Shown here one piece after another: positions 1-6,224 of a DNA stretch of 37,137 nt. Numbering within the stretch: position 1 is the first letter of the stretch; the number at the start of each line of letters is the position of its first letter. A program made the translations under genes and the position numbers. The notes beneath the pieces were generated by a model. It saw nothing but the letters and a program-made list of their open reading frames with translations. It was not told where the DNA came from and made no database searches. This DNA is from Acidimicrobiia bacterium UBA4744 (GTDB lineage Bacteria > Actinomycetota > Acidimicrobiia > Spongiisociales > UBA4744), in assembly GCA_002403855.1 (NCBI GenBank), contig DHIO01000006.1, forward strand, positions 46,402 to 83,538. Reading direction: 5' to 3'.

Positions 1-779
1 ACGATCGATCGGGGACCTTCAACATCTCCACCGTTGCCGCTTTCGTTGCCGCCGGGGCCGGAGCGCGAGTCGCCAAACACGGCAACCGGGCCGCCTCTTC
101 GTTGGCGGGATCCGCCGACCTGCTCGAAGGACTGGGGGCAGTCATCGATCTTCCGCCGGAGGCCACCGTCCGGCTCCTCAAGGAAACCGGTTTTGCCTTC
201 TTCTTTGCGCCGACCTATCACCCGGCGATGCGTCATGCGGCGCCGGTTCGGTCTCAACTGGGTGTGCCCACCGTCTTCAACTTCCTCGGACCTCTCGCCA
301 ACCCGGCCGGATCACGGCACCAAGCCGTTGGCGTTTCCGACGCTGCGATGGCCGAGAGGATGATCGGTGCGTTGCACCGTTTGGGAGCCGAATATGCCTT
401 CGTCTACTACGGAGAGGATGGCCTCGACGAAATCACCACCACCGGACCTTCGTTCATATACCGGCTGCGCGGCGGCGAGATCACCCACGCCGAGTTCACG
501 CCGGAAGACTTCGGTGTCCCGCGTGCCAGACCCGAGGATCTGCTGGGAGGCAGCCTGGAAGAGAACGTGGCCATCTGCCGGGCCATCCTCGGGGGGGAAC
601 CGGGGCCGAGGCGCGACATCGCAGTCGTCAATGCCGCCCCCGCCATCGTTGCGGCAGGTTTGGCTCCCGGCTTCGAGGAAGCGGTGCGGAAAGCGGTGGC
701 TTCGCTCGACAGCGGAGCGGCGGCGGCCGTCCTCGACCGGGTGGTGGAGCGCAGCCGGCAACTCGCTCCGAACGGGTGA
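1..779 (+). CDS. trpD: Anthranilate phosphoribosyltransferase, 5' truncated
   Basis: This is the C-terminal ~258 residues of TrpD, which joins anthranilate to PRPP in the second step of tryptophan synthesis in the cytoplasm. The reading frame is open from base 3 and the N-terminus lies outside the window. Visible family motifs include TFNIST, the KHGNRAASS phosphate/PRPP-binding stretch, GSAD, FNFLGPLANPA, a GEDGLDEI metal-binding segment and NAAPAIVAAGL. About 80 residues carrying the GTGGD region are missing. It ends with TGA, about 20 bases before the next gene on the same strand, which appears to have its own promoter. The neighbours shown here are not tryptophan genes, so it may end a trp operon or stand alone. 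Confidence 0.95.
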   Translation, partial: DRSGTFNISTVAAFVAAGAGARVAKHGNRAASSLAGSADLLEGLGAVIDLPPEATVRLLKETGFAFFFAPTYHPAMRHAAPVRSQLGVPTVFNFLGPLANPAGSRHQAVGVSDAAMAERMIGALHRLGAEYAFVYYGEDGLDEITTTGPSFIYRLRGGEITHAEFTPEDFGVPRARPEDLLGGSLEENVAICRAILGGEPGPRRDIAVVNAAPAIVAAGLAPGFEEAVRKAVASLDSGAAAAVLDRVVERSRQLAPNG

Positions 780-788
780 CCATTCGCC

Positions 789-794
789 TACGAT
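789..794 (+). promoter_or_regulatory. Leaderless-type -10 element of the Fur-family gene
   Basis: TACGAT fits the TANNNT actinobacterial -10. Its last base lies 6 bases before the ATG at 801, so transcription would start at or next to the start codon. No Shine-Dalgarno sequence precedes this ATG. The same -10/N6/start geometry recurs before other genes in the window. Confidence 0.55.
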
Positions 795-800
795 TTGGCC

Positions 801-1268
801 ATGCATCTCGCGGCCGAAGACCTGATCAGCGCGCTGCGACAGAGCTCGCTTCGTATCACCAAGGCCCGGCGGGCAATCTGTGATGTGCTGGCCACTTCGC
901 ACGAAGAGCACATGAGTGCCGTGGATATTCGCGACCGGGCTCGGAAACGAGCAAAGGTGGGAATCGATCAATCGACCGTCTATCGGACCCTGGACGTGCT
1001 GGAGGACCTGGGTTACCTGCATCACGTCCATCTCGGGCACGGCGCCGGGGTCTACCACTTGACTGAGGAGTCGGATCATCAGCATCTCGTGTGCGAACGC
1101 TGCGGGAGATCGGTGGAGATCCCGCTCGACGAGCTGGAGCCCGTCCTGGCGACGGTCACCTCCCGATATGGATTCGTTGCCCAGGGTGTCCATTTTGCCC
1201 TGGTGGGATTGTGCGAGCCTTGCTCTGCGCGGAGTAATGAAGAATCCATGAACGATCCGGGGGAATGA
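801..1268 (+). CDS. Fur-family metalloregulator (Nur/Zur/Fur type)
   Basis: A 155-residue metal-sensing DNA-binding repressor. The N-terminal winged helix includes the recognition-helix sequence DQSTVYRTLDVLEDLGYL (about residues 55-72). The dimerisation domain carries HHVH and DHQH metal ligands and two Zn-type CxxC pairs, CERC and CEPC. A TTG six bases upstream is in frame, but the ATG at 801 fits the leaderless promoter better. The metal cannot be read from the sequence. However, a near-perfect Nur-type operator sits 0.8 kb downstream in front of a cobalt/nickel transporter operon, so a nickel-sensing Nur role is a reasonable inference. Zinc (Zur) and iron (Fur) remain possible. The CDS ends 54 bases before the thioredoxin lipoprotein gene on the same strand. 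Confidence 0.88.
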   Translation: MHLAAEDLISALRQSSLRITKARRAICDVLATSHEEHMSAVDIRDRARKRAKVGIDQSTVYRTLDVLEDLGYLHHVHLGHGAGVYHLTEESDHQHLVCERCGRSVEIPLDELEPVLATVTSRYGFVAQGVHFALVGLCEPCSARSNEESMNDPGE

Positions 1269-1290
1269 TCCCGGAGACCGGGCCGTTACC

Positions 1291-1306
1291 TACACTGTTC
1301 GAACAG
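1291..1306 (+). promoter_or_regulatory. Putative -10 (TACACT) with overlapping 12-bp palindrome
   Basis: TACACT at 1291-1296 is a good -10 hexamer 25 bases before the ATG at 1322. It overlaps the perfect palindrome CTGTTCGAACAG (1295-1306), which would cover the transcription start and could be a repressor site. It is not the SOS-box arrangement. The binding factor is unknown. Confidence 0.4.
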
Positions 1307-1321
1307 CGATCGAGGAGCTCC

Positions 1322-2005
1322 ATGCGAGGTTGGATGCAGAGAGGCGCACTAGCGGTGGCTGCCGTGCTGGCCCTGTCCGCCTGTGCGGCGGATGGCGGCA
1401 CCGAGGACTCCGCCGGCGCCGAGCCCACCGCGACCACCGCCGCCCCCGGCACCTCGCAGACCTCACCGTCGACCACCGCCGCCCCCGACACCTCACAGAC
1501 CTCACCGTCGACCAGCGAAGCACCAGAAGGAGACGAATCGCCGACCTCGACCACTGCAACGTCTCAGCCCGCCCCCCAGGTGGAAGGTCCGGCAGCGCCC
1601 GATTTCACGCTTACCCTGGCCGATGGATCGACCTTCACTCTCAGCGAAGAGCAGAAACCTGTCTATCTTGTCTTCTGGGCCGAGTGGTGAGGGACCTGTC
1701 GACGGGAGTTGCCCGTCATCGACAAACTGGCCGTCGAGTACTCCGACCGGGTGGAGTTCATTGCGGTCGCCTGGAAATCGTCCTTCGATGCCACGGCCGA
1801 TCGGGCAGCCGACCTGTTGACCTCGGGAGCAGTGAGGTGGGGGCTCGATGAAGGCGAGGAGATCTTCAGTCTCTACGGGATCCCCTATCAACCCAACTCC
1901 GTGCTGATCACCGGCGGCGATGTCGAAGTGGAGCGGTGGCCCGGAGCCCGATCCGAGCAGGAAATGCGCCAGGCCCTGGACAACCTGATCGCCCTCGGAG
2001 CCTGA
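1322..2005 (+). CDS. TlpA/ResA-like thioredoxin lipoprotein with in-frame TGA at the active site (candidate selenoprotein)
   Basis: If the TGA at 1688-1690 is read through, the gene encodes 227 residues: a signal peptide with lipobox LSAC, a Thr/Ser/Pro-rich linker (about residues 30-85, with a 13-residue duplication), then a TlpA-type thioredoxin domain (PDFTLTLADG onward). The stop is codon 123 and falls exactly where the first active-site Cys belongs: residues before it are VFWAEW and after it GTCRRELPVIDKL, giving W-[UGA]-G-T-C instead of W-C-G-T-C. The frame then stays open for 104 codons through a normal domain with the cis-Pro segment YGIPYQPNSVLI. A hairpin begins just after the TGA. 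Selenocysteine insertion (U-x-x-C redox motif) explains this best; a TGC-to-TGA nonsense mutation or a sequence error are the alternatives. A GAGGAG ribosome site precedes the ATG. The protein would reduce disulfides or heme-site cysteines outside the membrane. Confidence 0.72.
1433..1510 (+). repeat. 39-bp tandem duplication in the lipoprotein linker
   Basis: Two copies of a 39-base unit (1433-1471 and 1472-1510) encode the 13-residue linker unit TTAAPGTSQTSPS and its near-copy with D for G. The unit is in frame and lies between the lipobox and the thioredoxin domain, so it lengthens a flexible spacer. Confidence 0.9.
1697..1724 (+). promoter_or_regulatory. SECIS-like stem-loop downstream of in-frame TGA
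   Basis: GACGGG (1701-1706) pairs perfectly with CCCGTC (1712-1717) around the five-base loop AGTTG. After a three-base bulge (1718-1720), TGTC (1697-1700) pairs with GACA (1721-1724), giving a 10-bp stem. The apical loop starts 16 bases after the TGA (1688-1690) and has G as its second base. Position, stem length and loop G match the general form of bacterial SECIS elements, which lie inside the coding region just after UGA. Function is inferred from structure only. Confidence 0.6.
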
Positions 2006-2010
2006 GGGCA

Positions 2011-2045
2011 GTCTGCGGATAGCGGACGGCTGACGGCTCCGGCTT
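2011..2045 (+). repeat. Heptanucleotide repeat array 1
   Basis: Five seven-base units between the thioredoxin gene and cbiM: GTCTGCG, GATAGCG, GACGGCT, GACGGCT, CCGGCTT. It is one of five intergenic arrays with period seven in the window, and it abuts the cbiM -10 element. Confidence 0.5.
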
Positions 2046-2046
2046 C

Positions 2047-2078
2047 TATACTCCTTACTGCAAGCCTATTGCAATAAG
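2047..2078 (+). promoter_or_regulatory. cbiM promoter -10 with Nur-type (nickel) operator
   Basis: TATACT (2047-2052) is a strong -10. It is followed at once by a 25-base inverted repeat (2054-2078) with 10-base arms matching at 9 of 10 positions around the spacer GCCTA. Its core TGCAA-N5-TTGCAA matches the Streptomyces Nur box tTGCaa-N5-ttGCAA, and the outer CTTA/TAAG arms extend the symmetry. The site covers the expected transcription start, so a bound Fur-family repressor would block initiation. No cobalamin riboswitch is visible in this 80-base leader. Confidence 0.7.
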
Positions 2079-2085
2079 GTGGGTC

Positions 2086-3084
2086 ATGCATATCCCGGAC
2101 GGTTTCATCAACGGAGCCACCTCGCTGGGGGCAGGCGTGCTGGCGGCCGGCGGACTCGGTGCAGCACTGCGCCAGGGAAGTCGGGCCTTGAAGGACCGCC
2201 AGATCCCGCTGGCCGGGCTCGTGGCCGCCTTCGTGTTCGCTCTGCAGATGCTCAACTTCCCGGTGGCAGCCGGAACCAGTGGACATCTGTTGGGAGGTGC
2301 TCTGGCGGCCGTGCTGCTGGGACCTTGGATGGGGATTGTCGTGCTGTCCGTGGTCGTGATTGTCCAGGCGCTCTTGTTCGCCGACGGGGGAGTGTCGGCC
2401 CTCGGGTTGAACATCATCAACATGGGCCTGCTCACCGCGATCGTGGGATGGGGCGCCTTCCGTTTGCTGATGGCAGTGCTCCCCAAGCGAACCGCCTCGG
2501 TGGTAGGTGCTGCGGTGGGGGCCGGCTGGCTCTCGGTGATCGTCTCGTCGCTGGGCTTCGTCGTTGCCTACGCCTTGGGAGGTAGCGGGCAGGCACCGAT
2601 CGGCACCGTGCTCGGCGCCATGACCGGAGTGCACTCCCTCATCGGCATCGGCGAAGGTCTGATCACCGGCGTCATCGTTGCGGCCGTGCTCGGGGTACGA
2701 CCCGACCTCGTGTACGGCGCCCAGAAGTACGACCTGGAGAAGTCGCGTCGACTCACACCGGGGCGAACGGCGACGGCCGGTTTCGTAGCACTCGGATTGG
2801 TGGTGGCCGTCAGTCTGGTCGTGTTCGTAGCACCGTTCGCCGACTCGAACCCCGACGGGTTGGAGCGTGTCGCGGAGAACCAGGGGTTTGCCGCTACCGC
2901 AGAAGACTCCGTCACCGCCGAATCGCCACTCGCCGACTACGGCGTGTCGGGGGTTTCCGACGAGCGGGTGGGTACGATCGTGGCGGGAGTGATTGGAGTC
3001 ATCCTGGTGTTTGCGGTAGGCGTTGCGATACTGGCCGCGACCCGGCGCAAACGTTCCCGTGCCACCTCCAATTCCGGCCCGTGA
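2086..3084 (+). CDS. cbiM: CbiM-type cobalt/nickel ECF transporter S component with CbiN-like C-terminal extension
   Basis: 332-residue membrane protein, the substrate-binding component of a group I ECF metal uptake system. It begins MHIPDGF, the conserved N-terminus whose Met1/His2 region coordinates Ni2+ or Co2+. About seven hydrophobic segments follow up to residue ~210. Residues ~225-325 form an extra part: one TM helix, an extracytoplasmic stretch (SNPDGLERVAENQGF) and a final TM helix with an RRKR end. That is the CbiN/NikN (PDGLE) layout, here fused. It is followed by cbiQ with a 4-base overlap. The Nur-type operator suggests nickel as the substrate; cobalt cannot be excluded. The GGTGG at 2078-2082 is a weak ribosome site. 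Confidence 0.92.
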   Translation: MHIPDGFINGATSLGAGVLAAGGLGAALRQGSRALKDRQIPLAGLVAAFVFALQMLNFPVAAGTSGHLLGGALAAVLLGPWMGIVVLSVVVIVQALLFADGGVSALGLNIINMGLLTAIVGWGAFRLLMAVLPKRTASVVGAAVGAGWLSVIVSSLGFVVAYALGGSGQAPIGTVLGAMTGVHSLIGIGEGLITGVIVAAVLGVRPDLVYGAQKYDLEKSRRLTPGRTATAGFVALGLVVAVSLVVFVAPFADSNPDGLERVAENQGFAATAEDSVTAESPLADYGVSGVSDERVGTIVAGVIGVILVFAVGVAILAATRRKRSRATSNSGP

Positions 3085-3842
3085 AGACAGCCCATGTCCA
3101 TGCTCTCTACGTGCACGGCAAGAGCCCGGTGCACGACCTCGAGGCTCACGTCAAGGTGGCGGCCATGTTGCTCTTCGTTTTCGCCGTGGTGGCCACCCCT
3201 CGAGAAGCTTTCTGGGCTTTTGCAGTTGACGCCGTGCTCCTGGCCGGAGCAGTCAGGGCCGCCCGCATTCCAGTGAGGTTTCTGTTCGGCCGGTTGCTCG
3301 TCCTCATCCCTTTCGTGCTGTTCGCGTTCCTCCTTCCCTTTCTTGGAGGTGGGGCCCGCACCGAGGTGCTCGGGCTCTCGCTCTCCATCGAGGGCTTGTG
3401 GGGGGCGTGGACGATCCTGGCCAAAGCGACGCTGGGGGTGACGGCCTCGATTGTCATGGCGGCTACCACCGAGGTCCCCGACATCCTGCTCGGCTTGGAC
3501 CGGTTGCGTGTCCCCCGTCTCATCACGGCCATTGCCGGTTTCATGATCAGGTATCTCGATGTCGTGCTGGGCGAGATGCATCGGATGAGGGTTGCCATGC
3601 TGTCCCGCGGGTACGACCCTCGTTGGATCTGGCAAGGCCGGGCCCTTGCCACGTCGGCGGGAAGTCTGTTCATTCGCTCGTACGAGCGCGGCGAGCGGGT
3701 GCATCAAGCCATGGTGGCGCGCGGTTATCAGGGCCACATGCCGGTGTTCAACTCTGGTTCTGCTCCAGTGGGATCCTGGGCCCGGGCCATGACGGTGCCG
3801 TCCGTCGCCTGGGTAGTGACCATTGTGAGCTTGCTGACATGA
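3081..3842 (+). CDS. cbiQ: ECF transporter T component CbiQ
   Basis: 253-residue membrane coupling protein (EcfT family) that links the CbiM substrate subunit to the CbiO ATPase. It has several hydrophobic segments in the first ~120 residues and the two cytoplasmic Ala-Arg-Gly type coupling helices, seen as MLSRGYDPRW (about residues 172-181) and ERVHQAMVARGYQG (about 207-220). The GTG start overlaps the cbiM stop (GTGA) and its own stop overlaps the cbiO start (ATGA), so the three genes are translationally coupled. Its final TM segment runs to the C-terminus. Confidence 0.93.
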   Translation: MKTAHVHALYVHGKSPVHDLEAHVKVAAMLLFVFAVVATPREAFWAFAVDAVLLAGAVRAARIPVRFLFGRLLVLIPFVLFAFLLPFLGGGARTEVLGLSLSIEGLWGAWTILAKATLGVTASIVMAATTEVPDILLGLDRLRVPRLITAIAGFMIRYLDVVLGEMHRMRVAMLSRGYDPRWIWQGRALATSAGSLFIRSYERGERVHQAMVARGYQGHMPVFNSGSAPVGSWARAMTVPSVAWVVTIVSLLT

Positions 3843-4588
3843 GCGTGCCCGCTCTCGAGGTCCGGGATCTCTCATTTGAGTACCCGGATGGAACTCCCGT
3901 ACTGCGCAGCGTGGACTTCCACGTGCATCCGGGTGAGCGAGTCGCCCTGCTGGGCCCCAACGGCGCCGGGAAGACAACTCTTGTGTTACACCTCAACGCC
4001 ATCCTGCAACCCGGCGAGGGATCGGTGACCGTGGCCGGACTGCCGGCCACCGACGACAACACCCATGAGATTCGCCGGCGGACCGGACTGGTTTTCCAGG
4101 ATCCGGACGACCAGTTGTTCATGCCGACGGTTCGCCAAGATGTGGCGTTTGGACCCGCCAACTTCGGCGTCGAAGGCCCTGAGCTGGAGCATCGGGTGAT
4201 GGACGCACTGGAGGCGGTCGGCATGATGGAAGTAGCCGACCGTCCACCTCACCATCTCAGCCTCGGCCAGCGCCGGCGGGTGGCCGTGGCCACCGTGCTG
4301 GCGATGCGGCCGGAGATTTTGGTGCTCGATGAGCCCTCGTCCAATCTCGATCCGGCCAGCCGTCATGAACTCGCCCACATCCTTCAATCGCTGGACATCA
4401 CCATGTTCATGGTCACCCACGATCTGCCGTACGCGCTCGAGTTGTGCGAACGATCCCTGGTCATGGACGAGGGCCGCCTCGTCGCCGATGGACCCACCGC
4501 GGAGATTCTGGGGGACCGCGAGCTGATGCGGGCTCATCGGTTGGAGTTGCCCTACGGGTTTGATCCGTCGCTGGTTCAGCCACACTGA
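3839..4588 (+). CDS. cbiO: ECF transporter ATPase CbiO
   Basis: 249-residue ABC ATPase that powers metal uptake with CbiM/CbiQ. Motifs: Walker A GPNGAGKTT (about residues 41-49), Q-loop VFQDPDDQLF with the DPDDQ typical of ECF ATPases, signature LSLGQRRRVAVA, Walker B ILVLDEPSSNLD, and switch His in MVTHDLPYA. The ATG at 3839 overlaps the cbiQ stop and gives a normal N-terminus (MSVPALEVRDLSFEY); the open frame upstream of it is not coding. A small hairpin follows the stop codon. Confidence 0.95.
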   Translation: MSVPALEVRDLSFEYPDGTPVLRSVDFHVHPGERVALLGPNGAGKTTLVLHLNAILQPGEGSVTVAGLPATDDNTHEIRRRTGLVFQDPDDQLFMPTVRQDVAFGPANFGVEGPELEHRVMDALEAVGMMEVADRPPHHLSLGQRRRVAVATVLAMRPEILVLDEPSSNLDPASRHELAHILQSLDITMFMVTHDLPYALELCERSLVMDEGRLVADGPTAEILGDRELMRAHRLELPYGFDPSLVQPH

Positions 4589-4589
4589 A

Positions 4590-4613
4590 CCGGCGGTGCC
4601 GACCTCACGCCGG
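4590..4613 (+). terminator. Weak hairpin after cbiO
   Basis: CCGGCG (4590-4595) pairs with CGCCGG (4608-4613) across a 12-base loop directly after the cbiO stop. No T-run follows, so it is only a possible weak terminator at the end of the operon. Confidence 0.3.
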
Positions 4614-4691
4614 CCGGCCGGAAAATCACCAGGGTTGGATCCCCATCGCGCCGGTGCAGTCGGCAGCACCCCGCTCCCTGGGGAGGACTTC

Positions 4692-4713
4692 TAGGATCTT
4701 CCACACAGGAGGG
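4692..4713 (+). promoter_or_regulatory. -10 element and ribosome binding site of the hydrolase gene
   Basis: TAGGAT at 4692-4697 is a likely -10. AGGAGGG at 4707-4713 is a strong ribosome site ending 5 bases before the TTG at 4719, and it is the reason that TTG is chosen as the start. Confidence 0.5.
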
Positions 4714-4718
4714 CACGG

Positions 4719-6137
4719 TTGCGACCTCTGGAACTAGCCATGGTGGTGATCGCCGGTCTGTACCCGATCGCCGTGGTGCTGGCGCCGCGTCACAAGGTTG
4801 TACATGTCCTCCCGGTTCTTGCCGCCCTCTTGACCGTACTGCACCTCCTACTGGAGGGATATCGGTGGCAAATGGTCCCGGTCTACGCAGTGGTTGCGAT
4901 CATGGCCGGCGTCGGGGGGTGGAGGCTGCGCAAGCCGGATTCCGGGCTGCAAATCGTTCGTAGGGAGCCTTCCCGGGCCGCTCTCCTGGCCCTGATCCCG
5001 GTGGTGCTGATGAGCTTGCCTCCGGCGCTTCTCCCGGTTCCCCGGCTGCCCGAACCGACGGGGCCCCATGAGGTGGGGACGGTGTCGCTTCATCTCATCG
5101 ATGAGAATCGATCCGAGATCTACGGTCCCGAACCGGGCGGTCCCCGTGAATTGATGGTGCAACTCTGGTACCCAGCCGATCCGGATCCCGCCGCGGTCCC
5201 CGCTCCCTGGTCCGAAGATCTCGATGTGATCGGACCGGCCAATGCCGATCGGCTCGGGTTCCCCTCCTTCGTGCTCGATCACCTTTCGCTGGCCGTTACT
5301 CACTCATATCCCGATGCGCCGCTGTCGGATGCGAGGGCCCGGTACCCGGTGATCGTGTATTCGCACGGGTGGACCGGCTTCCGCACCGTCAACGTCGACC
5401 AGTCCGAGGCGCTGGCCAGTCACGGATACGTGGTCGTGTCCGTCGATCACACCTACGGGTCGATCATGACCATCTTTCCGGAAGGTCGGGCCGTTGAGGT
5501 CGACCGGAGCGCGTTGCCCGAGGAAGAGGACGTTGGAGAAGAGACCTATCAGGCCGCCGCGCAAACTCTGGTCGAGGTGTATGCCGCGGATCTGGCGTTC
5601 GTGCTCGATTCCCTTGAAGCAATCGGCGAGGACGACGAACGTTTCGCGGGTCGGCTCGATCTCGACCGGGTCGGACTATTCGGCCACTCGACCGGCGGGG
5701 GAGCGGTGGTGGCGGTCTGCCACGCCGACGACCGTTGCGCGGCCGGTGCGGGGCTCGACCCGTGGGTGGAGCCGGTTCCGCTCAACATCATCTCCGACGG
5801 CCTGCGACAACCATTCCTCGCTGTTCGCAGCGAGGAATGGACTGCCTACGACAACGATCCGCTCCTCGTGGATCTCTACACGCATGGTCGGGGCAGACAG
5901 TATCTCGCCACCATCGCCGGCAGCGAACACTGGGATTTCGTGGTAATCCCGCTCCTGACCCCGCTGGCTGCTCAGTTGGGACTCAAAGGTCCCATCGACA
6001 GCGACCGGGTGATGGCCATCACAAATGGTCTGCTGGTGTCGTTTTTCGATGCCCACCTCGGGGGCGGAACCGGTTCGGACTTCATTGGAGTCGGTTCGCG
6101 CTACCCGGAGGTGTCTCTGGATGCCCGGGCTGGGTGA
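4719..6137 (+). CDS. Membrane-anchored alpha/beta hydrolase, PAF-acetylhydrolase-like
   Basis: 472-residue serine hydrolase. The first ~115 residues hold about four hydrophobic segments (LAMVVIAGLYPIAVVLA onward), then a catalytic domain that probably faces outward. Family features of platelet-activating-factor acetylhydrolase-like enzymes are visible: MVQLWYPAD near residue 150, the oxyanion segment VIVYSHGWTG, the nucleophile elbow GHSTGGG (Ser near residue 323), a downstream Asp in AGLDPWV and His in GSEHWDF. These enzymes cleave short or oxidised acyl ester chains; the substrate here is unknown. TTG start with strong ribosome site. It appears to be a single-gene unit between the metal transporter and the cytochrome island. 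Confidence 0.82.
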   Translation: MRPLELAMVVIAGLYPIAVVLAPRHKVVHVLPVLAALLTVLHLLLEGYRWQMVPVYAVVAIMAGVGGWRLRKPDSGLQIVRREPSRAALLALIPVVLMSLPPALLPVPRLPEPTGPHEVGTVSLHLIDENRSEIYGPEPGGPRELMVQLWYPADPDPAAVPAPWSEDLDVIGPANADRLGFPSFVLDHLSLAVTHSYPDAPLSDARARYPVIVYSHGWTGFRTVNVDQSEALASHGYVVVSVDHTYGSIMTIFPEGRAVEVDRSALPEEEDVGEETYQAAAQTLVEVYAADLAFVLDSLEAIGEDDERFAGRLDLDRVGLFGHSTGGGAVVAVCHADDRCAAGAGLDPWVEPVPLNIISDGLRQPFLAVRSEEWTAYDNDPLLVDLYTHGRGRQYLATIAGSEHWDFVVIPLLTPLAAQLGLKGPIDSDRVMAITNGLLVSFFDAHLGGGTGSDFIGVGSRYPEVSLDARAG

Positions 6138-6156
6138 CCAAGGTGAAACCCGGATT

Positions 6157-6200
6157 GGGACTAACGTCCCTACGGAACGAGCCTGGTGGCTTCTAGGCTC
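6157..6200 (+). promoter_or_regulatory. DosR-like box and -10 upstream of the seven-heme cytochrome gene
   Basis: GGGACTAACGTCCC (6157-6170) is a 14-base inverted repeat differing at one position from the mycobacterial DosR/DevR core GGGACTWWAGTCCC. The likely -10 is TAGGCT at 6195-6200, giving a start near 6207 and the box centred about 43 bases upstream, a normal activator position. A GGAGGG ribosome site (6213-6218) precedes the ATG at 6225. DosR-type control (hypoxia/redox) is inferred from the motif. Confidence 0.5.
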
Positions 6201-6224
6201 ATTCGCAGACGCGGAGGGAGTTGC

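Noticed and set aside
312..1193. Long open frame on the minus strand across trpD and the Fur gene
   Set aside because: It is antisense to two clear genes, has no recognisable domain and a His/Arg/Gly-rich composition typical of GC-rich shadow frames.
1257..1276. TCCGGG/CCCGGA hairpin at the end of the Fur gene as a terminator
   Set aside because: Short stem overlapping the stop codon, with no T-run; too weak to call.
2006..2085. Possible cobalamin riboswitch before cbiM
   Set aside because: The leader is only 80 bases, and holds a heptad array and a Nur-type operator; no B12-box is visible.
3398..3838. Upstream extension of the CbiO reading frame
   Set aside because: It overlaps cbiQ entirely. 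The ATGA overlap at 3839 and the normal ABC N-terminus mark the real start.
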